From Bacteroidales bacterium (GTDB lineage: Bacteria; Bacteroidota; Bacteroidia; Bacteroidales; Dysgonomonadaceae), in the NCBI GenBank assembly GCA_012798745.1, contig JAAZMQ010000162.1, positions 1-6,160 on the forward strand: a stretch of DNA of 6,160 nucleotides, written 5' to 3'. Made by a program: the position numbers and the translations under genes. Below are positions 1 to 6,137 of the stretch, piece after piece. The notes beneath the pieces are model-generated. The model saw nothing but the letters and a program-made list of their open reading frames with translations, was not told where the DNA came from and did not search any database. The first letter of the stretch is position 1, and every line of letters begins with the position of its first letter.

Positions 1-12
1 ACGGGGGATCAT
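1..12 (-). CDS. Possible start of a divergent gene, cut by the window edge
   Basis: On the minus strand an ATG at 12-10 opens a frame that stays open to the edge of the window (Met-Ile-Pro-Arg). Only four codons are visible, so the product cannot be named. The support is contextual. A minus-strand TATATTTG box lies about 50 bases upstream of this ATG, and the DNA between them is non-coding in appearance and A-rich, like the leaders of the other genes here. It could equally be chance, with the real upstream gene ending or starting outside the window. Confidence 0.25.
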
Positions 13-59
13 AGTTGTGCTTTTAGGGTTGTTAAATTTTTTTGTTTATGCAGTTGCAG

Positions 60-67
60 CAAATATA
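60..67 (-). promoter_or_regulatory. Candidate divergent promoter, -7 box TATATTTG
   Basis: The plus strand reads CAAATATA, so the minus strand carries TATATTTG, an exact match to the Bacteroidota -7 consensus TAnnTTTG. It points away from dapA, toward the left edge. The matching -33 TTG element is not clear at the expected 19-21 base spacing, so the call rests on the -7 box and on its placement in an intergenic region about 50 bases before a minus-strand ATG. Confidence 0.35.
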
Positions 68-105
68 GCGATAAATTGTCGCATACCCATATTTATCGGA
101 ATATT

Positions 106-138
106 TTTGCGCGAAAAATGTAAAATTTCATACCTTTG
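106..138 (+). promoter_or_regulatory. dapA promoter (Bacteroidota -33/-7 type)
   Basis: A TTTG at 106-109 and TACCTTTG at 131-138 match the -33 (TTTG) and -7 (TAnnTTTG) elements of the primary Bacteroidota sigma factor, with a 21-base spacer. Transcription would begin a few bases after 138, giving a leader of roughly 75 bases before the dapA ATG at 220. The -33 element overlaps a short symmetric sequence, ATTTTT-GCGCG-AAAAAT (103-119), which is AT-only in its arms and may mean nothing. No riboswitch-like fold was recognised in the leader. Confidence 0.7.
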
Positions 139-219
139 CATGGTGCTAAGAGAAATAAAAACGATATTTTGTTTAAATTCCCGGTGACTGCTGAGAAAAA
201 TGTAAGAAAAAATCATTTT

Positions 220-1101
220 ATGTTGCAAAATAAATTTTCGGGAATGGGGGTAGCGTTGATTACCCCGTTCAAAAAAAATAAAAAAGTTGATTTTGAAGCT
301 CTGGAACGGTTAATAGATTACCAGCTTTCGAGTGAGACAGATTATATTGTGGTGTTGGGAACAACTGCCGAAACCCCGACATTAGAAGAAAAAGAACGTG
401 AGGAGATTGTTCGTCTTGTTGTTAAACGAGTAGGTGGAGAAATACCTATAATAATGGGGGTCGGAGGTAATAATACTGCACAACTGATTCATACCCTCAA
501 AACATTCGATTTTACAGGAGTAAGTGCCATACTTTCGGTTACACCTTACTACAATAAACCCACACAGGAGGGTCTATTTCAACATTATCGCGCGCTAAGC
601 GAGGTTTCTCCTTTACCGATTATTCTTTATAATGTACCTGGACGAACGGGTGTAAATCTTTTGGCTGAAACTACTTTACGTATAGCACGTGAATGTAAAA
701 ACGTAATAGCCATTAAGGAAGCATCCGGCAATATGGAGCAAATAAATCGAATTATAGCAGGCAAACCCGATGGCTTTTCAGTTATTTCGGGTGACGATGC
801 AATGACTTTGCCAATTATTAAGGCAGGTGGTATAGGTGTAATATCGGTTTTGGGGAATGCTTTTCCTAAAAGATTTGTTCAAATTGTTCATTTGGCATTA
901 GATGGTAACATAAAGAAAGCCGAGGAAGATGTTTCCGTTTTTTCGGAAGTTATCCGATTGTTGTTTGTGGATGGAAATCCGGCCGGAGTAAAATGCATGC
1001 TTCATGAAATGGGATTTATCGAAAACGTGTTGCGTTTACCTTTGGTTCCTGTTTGTGATGAAACTGCTGCTTGTATTAGAAGAGAAATAAGCATTCTATA
1101 A
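220..1101 (+). CDS. dapA: 4-hydroxy-tetrahydrodipicolinate synthase (DapA)
   Basis: This cytoplasmic TIM-barrel aldolase condenses pyruvate with aspartate semialdehyde, the first committed step of the diaminopimelate/lysine pathway that also feeds peptidoglycan. At 293 residues it has the usual family length. Visible landmarks, aligned to E. coli DapA, are the GTT motif with T48-T49, YYNKP with Y110-Y111, the catalytic YNVPGRTG with Y137 and R142, and the Schiff-base lysine K166 in IKEASGN, followed by SGDDA. The frame can be extended to a TTG at 136, but that TTG is the end of the -7 promoter box, and the extra 28 residues are unlike any DapA N-terminus. The ATG at 220 begins a normal N-terminus running into GMGVALITPF. 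Several residues of the E. coli lysine-inhibition site differ (see findings). The gene appears to be transcribed from its own promoter, and no clear terminator follows it. Confidence 0.96.
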   Translation: MLQNKFSGMGVALITPFKKNKKVDFEALERLIDYQLSSETDYIVVLGTTAETPTLEEKEREEIVRLVVKRVGGEIPIIMGVGGNNTAQLIHTLKTFDFTGVSAILSVTPYYNKPTQEGLFQHYRALSEVSPLPIILYNVPGRTGVNLLAETTLRIARECKNVIAIKEASGNMEQINRIIAGKPDGFSVISGDDAMTLPIIKAGGIGVISVLGNAFPKRFVQIVHLALDGNIKKAEEDVSVFSEVIRLLFVDGNPAGVKCMLHEMGFIENVLRLPLVPVCDETAACIRREISIL

Positions 1102-1172
1102 TTTTATAATGTACTAAGTTTAAATTGAAGTATGTTTTATGTGATCTCCAGATTTTAATTATTATAGTGGAA

Positions 1173-1188
1173 TAAATTTGTATTTTTG
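1173..1188 (+). promoter_or_regulatory. Candidate promoter of the M13 peptidase gene, two adjacent -7 boxes
   Basis: TAAATTTG (1173-1180) and TATTTTTG (1181-1188) sit back to back, and each fully matches TAnnTTTG. No good TTG-type -33 element lies 19-21 bases upstream of either, so the strength is uncertain. The second box ends 33 bases before the ATG at 1222, which would give a leader of about 25-30 bases. The 84 bases between the dapA stop and this 16-base element contain no gene and no evident terminator. Confidence 0.5.
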
Positions 1189-1221
1189 CATATTCAATTT
1201 CGAAACAATTTTTTTATTATT

Positions 1222-3261
1222 ATGAACCGTATTCCTTTTTTATTAATCCTATTAGTTATGGCCTTTTCAGCCAGTTGTTTGCAACAAAAAAAATCAAATA
1301 ACAAGGCATGCACAACTCTTGATATAGCTAATTTGGATACTACGGTTGCTCCGGGTATCGATTTTTATCAATATGCTACAGGTGGTTGGCAAGCTGCAAA
1401 TCCTTTACCACCCGAATATTCGCGTTACGGTTCTTTCGAAAAATTGGCTGAAGAGAATCGAAAACAAATTCAAAGTCTGATTGAAGAACTTGGTAAGCAG
1501 CAAAACCCGAAAGGTTCGAATGCTCAGAAGGTGGGCGATCTTTACAATATAGCTATGGATAGCATAAAGCTGAATGCAGAAGGTGTAACTCCCTTAAAGC
1601 CTTTTATTGACGAGATTGCTGCGGCCAAAGATAAAAAAGAGATTGTTTGTTTGATGGCGAAAGTAAGCAAGTATGCTTCCAGTCCTTTTTTCGGTTTTTA
1701 TGTCGGACCCGATGACAAGAATAGTTCAATGAACATTGTGCATCTTTTTCAATCGGGTTTGGGTATGGGTGACCGCGATTTTTATCTTGAGCAAGATGAG
1801 CGTTCGAATATGCTTCGGCGAGAATATGTAAAGCTCATGGAGACTCAATTTTGTAACGCCGGTTATACTGAAGAAAATGCCCGAAAAGCGGCCAAGACAG
1901 TAATGAGAATCGAAACCGAATTGGCAAAGTCACATGTGACAAAAGAGATGCGCCGTATACCTGAATTGAATTACCATAAATTTATGGTGAGTGAACTTAA
2001 TACCAAAGTTGCACACTTTGATTGGGAATATTATTTTGATCAAATGGGAGCCAAGGAGATTGATAGTTTGAATGTATCTCAGATTGAACCTATTCAAACA
2101 TCGATTGCGATTATTAACCGAGAGCCCATTGAAAATCTTCGTCAATATTTAAGTTGGAAAGTTATTAATTCAGCTGCCACTTATTTGAGCGATGATTTTG
2201 TGAATGCCAATTTTGAATTTTACGGGAAAGCCATGAGCGGTAGTAAAGAGCTTAAACCTCGGTGGAAAAGAAGCATTGATGTGGTGAACAGCGCTTTGGG
2301 CGAAGTAGTCGGACAGTTATACGTTGAAAAATATTTTCCTTCCGAAGCAAAAGAACGCATGATGGAGTTGGTAGATAATCTAATGAAATCATTGGGTGAA
2401 CGTATTGATAATTTGGAATGGATGAGTGAAACCACCAAAACAAAGGCTCAGGAAAAATTAGCTGCCTTTACTGTTAAAATCGGTTATCCCGACAAATGGA
2501 AGGATTACTCGGATCTCGAGATTGAAAACGATTCGTACTGGGCAAATATAATGCGCTGTTCCGATTTCGAATATAACGATATGATTAAGGATCTTGGTAA
2601 ACCGGTTGACAAAAGCAAATGGTTTATGTCGCCCCAAACCGTGAATGCTTATTATAATCCATCGTCCAACGAAATATGCTTCCCTGCAGGAATTTTACAA
2701 CCGCCTTTCTTTTATATGAAGGGTGATGATGCGATTAATTACGGAGGTATCGGGGTGGTTATCGGCCATGAAATGACACATGGTTTCGATGATCAAGGAA
2801 GGAAATACGATAAAGTTGGAAATTTGAACGAGTGGTGGACGGAAGATGATGCAAAACGCTTTGAGGAAAGAGCCCGCGTGCTTGTGGATTATTTTAATAA
2901 TATTGTTGTATTGGATACTGTTCATGCAAATGGAGTATTTACATTGGGGGAAAACATTGCCGATCATGGAGGTCTTCAGATTGCTTATCATGCGTTTTTG
3001 AAAACACCACAAGCAAAATTGAAAGAAAAAATAGATGGTTTTACCCCACCTCAGCGTTTTTTCCTTTCTTATGCAACACTTTGGGCGGCTAATATCCGTG
3101 ATGAAGAAATTCTCCGTTTAACCAAGCTTGATCCTCATTCGTTAGGTAGATGGCGCGTGAATGGTGCGTTGCCGCATATCGATGCATGGTACGAGGCTTT
3201 CGATATTCAACCTACTGATCCCATGTATTTACCTAAAGAAAAGAGAGCTTCTATTTGGTAG
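1222..3261 (+). CDS. pepO: M13 family zinc metallopeptidase, PepO/neprilysin-like lipoprotein
   Basis: This is a secreted zinc endopeptidase that probably cleaves oligopeptides in the periplasm or at the envelope. From the ATG at 1222 the protein has 679 residues, the normal size for an M13 ectodomain. A hydrophobic signal segment (about residues 4-18) ends in SASC, giving a putative lipidated C19. Serine at -3 is a weak fit to the lipobox, and no acidic surface-export signal follows. The N-terminal M13 domain covers roughly 40-420. The catalytic domain has NAYY (475-478, substrate binding), HEMTH (zinc ligands H516 and H520, catalytic E517), ENIAD (third ligand E577, with D581), and HSLGRWR (H639 and R645, equivalent to neprilysin H711 and R717). 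All catalytic residues are present, so the enzyme should be active. The frame opens at a TTG at 1186, but that lies in the promoter's -7 box. The physiological substrate is unknown. Confidence 0.93.
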   Translation: MNRIPFLLILLVMAFSASCLQQKKSNNKACTTLDIANLDTTVAPGIDFYQYATGGWQAANPLPPEYSRYGSFEKLAEENRKQIQSLIEELGKQQNPKGSNAQKVGDLYNIAMDSIKLNAEGVTPLKPFIDEIAAAKDKKEIVCLMAKVSKYASSPFFGFYVGPDDKNSSMNIVHLFQSGLGMGDRDFYLEQDERSNMLRREYVKLMETQFCNAGYTEENARKAAKTVMRIETELAKSHVTKEMRRIPELNYHKFMVSELNTKVAHFDWEYYFDQMGAKEIDSLNVSQIEPIQTSIAIINREPIENLRQYLSWKVINSAATYLSDDFVNANFEFYGKAMSGSKELKPRWKRSIDVVNSALGEVVGQLYVEKYFPSEAKERMMELVDNLMKSLGERIDNLEWMSETTKTKAQEKLAAFTVKIGYPDKWKDYSDLEIENDSYWANIMRCSDFEYNDMIKDLGKPVDKSKWFMSPQTVNAYYNPSSNEICFPAGILQPPFFYMKGDDAINYGGIGVVIGHEMTHGFDDQGRKYDKVGNLNEWWTEDDAKRFEERARVLVDYFNNIVVLDTVHANGVFTLGENIADHGGLQIAYHAFLKTPQAKLKEKIDGFTPPQRFFLSYATLWAANIRDEEILRLTKLDPHSLGRWRVNGALPHIDAWYEAFDIQPTDPMYLPKEKRASIW

Positions 3262-3277
3262 AAGTGAAAAACTGGGG

Positions 3278-3301
3278 CGATTTCTTGTAAATCGAATTTT
3301 T
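3278..3301 (+). terminator. Weak candidate intrinsic terminator after the peptidase gene
   Basis: CGATTT (3278-3283) and AAATCG (3289-3294) form a 6-bp stem around a 5-base loop (CTTGT), followed by AATTTTT. Position and layout fit a rho-independent terminator starting 17 bases past the stop codon. However, the stem has only two G-C pairs and the T run is short, so read-through into ribE is plausible. No TAnnTTTG promoter is visible between this point and the ribE start at 3351. Confidence 0.3.
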
Positions 3302-3350
3302 AAAAAGGATAATTAAAAAATTTTTCGAACGATTTAAAAGTTAAAAGATT

Positions 3351-3956
3351 ATGTTTTCGGGAATTGTAGAAGAAGCGGCTACTGTTGTAGCTTTAAATAA
3401 AGAAAAAGGGAATCTTCATATTACATTGAGATGTTCTTTTGTCGACGAATTAAAAGTTGACCAGAGTATATCGCACAACGGCGTTTGTTTAACGGTTGTT
3501 TCTATTGATGGAGACACCTATACGGTTACGGCTGTTAAGGAAACCTTGGACCGTTCTAATCTTGGTTTATTGAAAGTAGGTGATAAGGTGAATCTGGAAC
3601 GCAGTATACTGATGAACGGCCGTTTAGATGGCCATATTGTTCAAGGGCATGTGGATCAAACAGCTGTTTGTACCGATGTTGAGGAGGCTGATGGAAGTTG
3701 GTATTACACTTTCGAATACGAATTCGATAAAGAAATGGCCAAAAAAGGCTATCTGACAGTCGATAAAGGATCGGTGACGGTTAACGGCGTAAGCTTGACG
3801 GTGGTGGAACCGACCGATAATACGTTTAAGGTAGCCATTATTCCTTATACCCATGATGTAACCAATTTTTGTCAGATTGAGAAAGGGTCAGTTGTAAATA
3901 TTGAATTTGATATTATCGGCAAATATATCAGCCGACTAATGGGATTAACTGAATAA
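3351..3956 (+). CDS. ribE: Riboflavin synthase (alpha chain)
   Basis: The enzyme dismutates two molecules of 6,7-dimethyl-8-ribityllumazine into riboflavin and a pyrimidinedione, the last step of riboflavin synthesis in the cytoplasm. The 201 residues are typical and consist of two tandem lumazine-binding domains, about 1-95 and 96-195. The first starts with MFSGIVEE and carries SISHNGVCLTV (S39 and C46, matching E. coli S41 and C48). It closes with NLERSILMNGRLDGH. The second repeats the pattern with GHVD (H100, matching E. coli H102), SVTVNGVSLTV (141-151) and a C-terminal IIPYTHDVTNF followed by GSVVNIEFDIIGKY. The ATG at 3351 gives the canonical N-terminus. No Shine-Dalgarno sequence is present, only an A-rich leader. 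The other riboflavin genes are not in this window. The stop codon abuts the start of the nitroreductase gene, so the two are very likely one transcript. Either they are read through from the peptidase gene or their promoter was not recognised. Confidence 0.95.
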   Translation: MFSGIVEEAATVVALNKEKGNLHITLRCSFVDELKVDQSISHNGVCLTVVSIDGDTYTVTAVKETLDRSNLGLLKVGDKVNLERSILMNGRLDGHIVQGHVDQTAVCTDVEEADGSWYYTFEYEFDKEMAKKGYLTVDKGSVTVNGVSLTVVEPTDNTFKVAIIPYTHDVTNFCQIEKGSVVNIEFDIIGKYISRLMGLTE

Positions 3957-4511
3957 ATGGATTTTGTTGAATTTGTAAAAACACGGCAGAGCGATCGTGC
4001 CTTCGATCCCACTAGACCTGTAGAAAAAGAGAAGATTGACCGAATTATAAAAGCGGTGCAATTGGCTCCTTCGGCGTGCAATGCTCAACCGTGGCATTTG
4101 ATAGTAGTTGATGATCCGGAATTAAAAAATAAAGTTGCAGATGCTACTTCTACACGCGCATTGGGATTAAATCATTTTACTAAGCAAGCTCCCGTTCATA
4201 TTTTGCTTGTGGAAGAAAAAGTAAATTTGATGTCGGGAATCGGGGGATGGATTAAAAATAAAGATTATGCCCAGATAGATTTGGGTATTGCAGCCGCATA
4301 TGCCGTACTGGCGGCTCATGCTGAAGGATTGGGTTCTTGCATTCTGGGTTGGTTTGATGAAGGAAAAATAAAAAAATTGCTCGCTATTCCTCAATCAAAG
4401 CGAGTTTGGCTCGATATTGTTATCGGCTATAGCACACAACCTCTTCGTGAAAAGAAAAGAAAACCCATAGATGATATTGTGTCTTATAATAGATATGGCA
4501 AAACAAAATGA
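3957..4511 (+). CDS. Nitroreductase family protein (FMN-dependent, NAD(P)H-type)
   Basis: This is a predicted cytoplasmic flavoprotein that transfers electrons from NAD(P)H through FMN to an unknown acceptor; nitroaromatics and quinones are typical test substrates of the family. The N-terminal R10-x-S12-x-R14 is the usual FMN-phosphate binding pattern, followed by APSACNAQPW (37-46), another flavin-contacting signature. Helical LGIAAAYAVLAAHAEGLGSC (109-128), leading into the glycine-rich LGSCILGWF (125-133), and a basic C-terminal tail rich in Lys/Arg (164-169) complete the fold. At 184 residues it is shorter than the roughly 217 of E. coli NfsB and belongs with the compact members. There is no signal peptide. 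Its ATG follows the ribE stop with no base between (TAAATG), indicating co-transcription and probable translational coupling. The pairing makes sense, since the neighbour makes the FMN precursor. The true substrate cannot be read from the sequence. Confidence 0.9.
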   Translation: MDFVEFVKTRQSDRAFDPTRPVEKEKIDRIIKAVQLAPSACNAQPWHLIVVDDPELKNKVADATSTRALGLNHFTKQAPVHILLVEEKVNLMSGIGGWIKNKDYAQIDLGIAAAYAVLAAHAEGLGSCILGWFDEGKIKKLLAIPQSKRVWLDIVIGYSTQPLREKKRKPIDDIVSYNRYGKTK

Positions 4512-4593
4512 AGTTCCTTCTTTATTTTCCAAATCTTTTTTGTTTACTTTGTAGCATAGAGGAGTGAATCAACGTATAGATGAAGCAATTTTA

Positions 4594-4601
4594 TACTTTT
4601 G
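4594..4601 (+). promoter_or_regulatory. Candidate upstream -7 box (TACTTTTG) before the barrel gene
   Basis: TACTTTTG is an exact match to TAnnTTTG and lies in the 240-base gap between the nitroreductase and barrel genes (4512-4751). No TTG element is seen at the proper distance upstream. A transcript from here would have a leader of about 145 bases. A small dyad, TGCA-TTT-TGCA (4602-4612), follows it directly. Apart from this, the promoter at 4659-4689 and a few chance-length reading frames, I see nothing else in the gap. Confidence 0.35.
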
Positions 4602-4658
4602 TGCATTTTGCAGAGAACAAACTTTATTCTTTTTAACATGAAGAAGAGAAACGAATTG

Positions 4659-4689
4659 TTGGTTGCAATGCAAAAATATGTCATCTTTG
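4659..4689 (+). promoter_or_regulatory. Likely promoter of the barrel gene (TTG ... CATCTTTG)
   Basis: TTG at 4659-4661 and CATCTTTG at 4682-4689 are separated by 20 bases, the expected Bacteroidota spacing. The -7 box differs from TAnnTTTG only in its first base. Transcription would start near 4695, giving a leader of about 55 bases before the ATG at 4752. The spacer contains an 11-base dyad, TTGCA-A-TGCAA (4663-4673), placed where a bound repressor could block RNA polymerase. That role is inference only. Confidence 0.5.
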
Positions 4690-4751
4690 CAATTTCAAAT
4701 CAATCTTATGAAAGTTAATGAACTAAAGTTTGTTGATTAGATAAAAACAGA

Positions 4752-6074
4752 ATGAAAAAAAGGAGAAAACGTTTCTTTTTATCGGTAGCCTTATACATAG
4801 TTACTCTTGTTGCAGTTGCTCAGCAAGTAGGTTCTAATTCGCCTTACGGTCGGTATGGTTACGGATTATTATCCGATCCATCTATTGGAGCATCTGAAAC
4901 AATGGGTGGCATCAGTTACGGATTAAGAAGGAGTCAACAGGTTAATCCGGGTAATCCGGCTTCATACTCAGAACTTGATACGCTTACGTTTATTTTTGAT
5001 ATAGGTGTTTCCGGTCAGTATGCAACCTATGATGATGGAGGGGCAAAACAAGATTTTTATAACGGAAACTTGGATTATATAGCGATGCAATTTCCTATTA
5101 TGCGAAAAATAGGCGCTAGCATTGGATTACTTCCTTATTCAAAAGTCGGTTATAGTTTTGGTCAAGCACGTTCTTCCTCTGATATTACTTATAGTGAGAT
5201 ATATAATGGCTCAGGCGGATTAAGTGAAATATATGGTGGAATAGCTTATGAGCCGTTTAAGTATTTGTCGTTAGGTGTAAATATCGCTTATTTTTTCGGG
5301 AATATCGAACACAACAAACAATTGCCTTCTATTGATAATACTACTTTAGCGAGAATAGCAACCGATAAATTTTCGATTCGGGATATTAAATATGATTTTG
5401 GAATTCAGCTCACATATCCTATCGATCAATTGCAGTCGGTTACAGTTGGATTAGTTTATACACCGAAAATAAATGCCGAAGCACCAATTTATTCTTACGA
5501 TCAGCTGTTGGATGCCAATGGAAACGTAAAACAGATTCTTAAAAGTGATACGATTCCTTCGCAATCATTTCGGTTCCCCAATTCTTTTGGATTGGGGGCA
5601 ACCTATTCTAATCAGAATTGGTTGGTTGGAGTGGATGGTACTTATCAGGCATGGAAAGGAATGGGATATCCTTCGGATTTAGATGGGATGGATACGGATG
5701 TACGATTTAATAATCGGTATCGTATTGGAGCAGGAGCGGAATATGTGATCGATCCTTTTAGCCGCGATTTTTTTCGTCGAATACGTTTCCGTGGCGGATT
5801 TTCTTTTGCCAATTCGTATAATAACGTAAATGTATATAATCCTATAAATAATTCCAATTTAGGAACAGGAGGTTTTAAGGAATATGGGATAAATATTGGT
5901 TTTGGTTTGCCATTTAGAGATACGTACACCGGGAGGGTTTCTTTGTTAAATCTCGGATTTGGTTATTCGCTTCTTCAACCAGACAAAGATTTTATGATAA
6001 AAGAAGAGATGTTTAAAATAACGATAAATATGAATATTAATGAATTCTGGTTTTTTAAACGTCAATTTGAGTAA
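4752..6074 (+). CDS. FadL-like outer-membrane beta-barrel protein, function unknown
   Basis: This is a 440-residue exported protein predicted to form a beta-barrel in the outer membrane. A strongly basic start (MKKRRKR) and a hydrophobic stretch (8-22) end in AVA, with probable signal peptidase I cleavage between A23 and Q24. The mature part is rich in Gly, Tyr, Phe, Asn and Ser, with many short alternating strands. It carries an N-terminal block with MGGISYGLR (51-59) and NPGNPASYS (65-73), resembling the start of FadL/OmpP1-type barrels. A second block, FPNSFGLGATYS (275-286), also recalls FadL. The C-terminus (about 421-440) alternates polar and aromatic residues, as a final barrel strand would. 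From memory, related proteins occur widely in Bacteroidales as uncharacterised outer-membrane proteins, often beside lipopolysaccharide-export or pantothenate kinase genes; neither is visible here. The gene has its own candidate promoter. Transport of a hydrophobic compound is possible but unproven. Confidence 0.85.
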   Translation: MKKRRKRFFLSVALYIVTLVAVAQQVGSNSPYGRYGYGLLSDPSIGASETMGGISYGLRRSQQVNPGNPASYSELDTLTFIFDIGVSGQYATYDDGGAKQDFYNGNLDYIAMQFPIMRKIGASIGLLPYSKVGYSFGQARSSSDITYSEIYNGSGGLSEIYGGIAYEPFKYLSLGVNIAYFFGNIEHNKQLPSIDNTTLARIATDKFSIRDIKYDFGIQLTYPIDQLQSVTVGLVYTPKINAEAPIYSYDQLLDANGNVKQILKSDTIPSQSFRFPNSFGLGATYSNQNWLVGVDGTYQAWKGMGYPSDLDGMDTDVRFNNRYRIGAGAEYVIDPFSRDFFRRIRFRGGFSFANSYNNVNVYNPINNSNLGTGGFKEYGINIGFGLPFRDTYTGRVSLLNLGFGYSLLQPDKDFMIKEEMFKITINMNINEFWFFKRQFE

Positions 6075-6091
6075 ATTGAATGATTTTTTTT
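6062..6091 (+). terminator. Candidate intrinsic terminator overlapping the barrel-gene stop codon
   Basis: TCAATTT (6062-6068) and AAATTGA (6073-6079) pair as a 7-bp stem with a 4-base loop (GAGT). Four bases and then eight T residues (6084-6091) follow. The stem spans the TAA stop at 6072-6074. The geometry suits a rho-independent terminator, but only one pair is G-C and the T run is slightly displaced, so termination may be partial. Confidence 0.4.
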
Positions 6092-6116
6092 ATGAAATAA
6101 TAATAATGAAGGCGAA

Positions 6117-6137
6117 TGTTAAACTTTTATTTTAACA
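6117..6137. repeat. Short inverted repeat near the right edge
   Basis: TGTTAAA (6117-6123) and TTTAACA (6131-6137) are perfect inverted copies around a 7-base loop. It may be a second weak transcription stop, an operator for the next gene, or chance in AT-rich DNA. The 86 bases after the barrel gene otherwise contain only very short reading frames. An ATG in the last three bases (6158-6160) could start the next gene. Confidence 0.35.

Noticed and set aside
46..228. Minus-strand frame of 60 codons upstream of dapA
   Set aside because: It runs across the dapA promoter and start, has no recognisable domain and has a low-complexity composition typical of a chance frame in AT-rich DNA.
1097..1108. 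TATAA-TT-TTATA at the dapA stop as a terminator
   Set aside because: The stem is five A-T pairs with a two-base loop and lacks a following T run, so it would not form a stable terminator.
2695..3012. Minus-strand frame of 105 codons
   Set aside because: It lies wholly inside the catalytic domain of the M13 peptidase, which is unambiguous on the plus strand; the antisense product is rich in Ile, His and Cys and resembles nothing known.
3351..3956. Internal duplication in ribE as an unusual repeat
   Set aside because: The two similar halves are the normal tandem lumazine-binding domains of every riboflavin synthase alpha chain.
4544..4551. TTACTTTG as a third promoter box before the barrel gene
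   Set aside because: It mismatches TAnnTTTG at the key second base and has no TTG element at the right distance upstream.
5645..5929. Minus-strand frame of 94 codons
   Set aside because: It is a shadow of the barrel gene, Pro/Lys/Arg-rich because it is the complement of Gly/Phe/Ser codons; no promoter or start context supports it.
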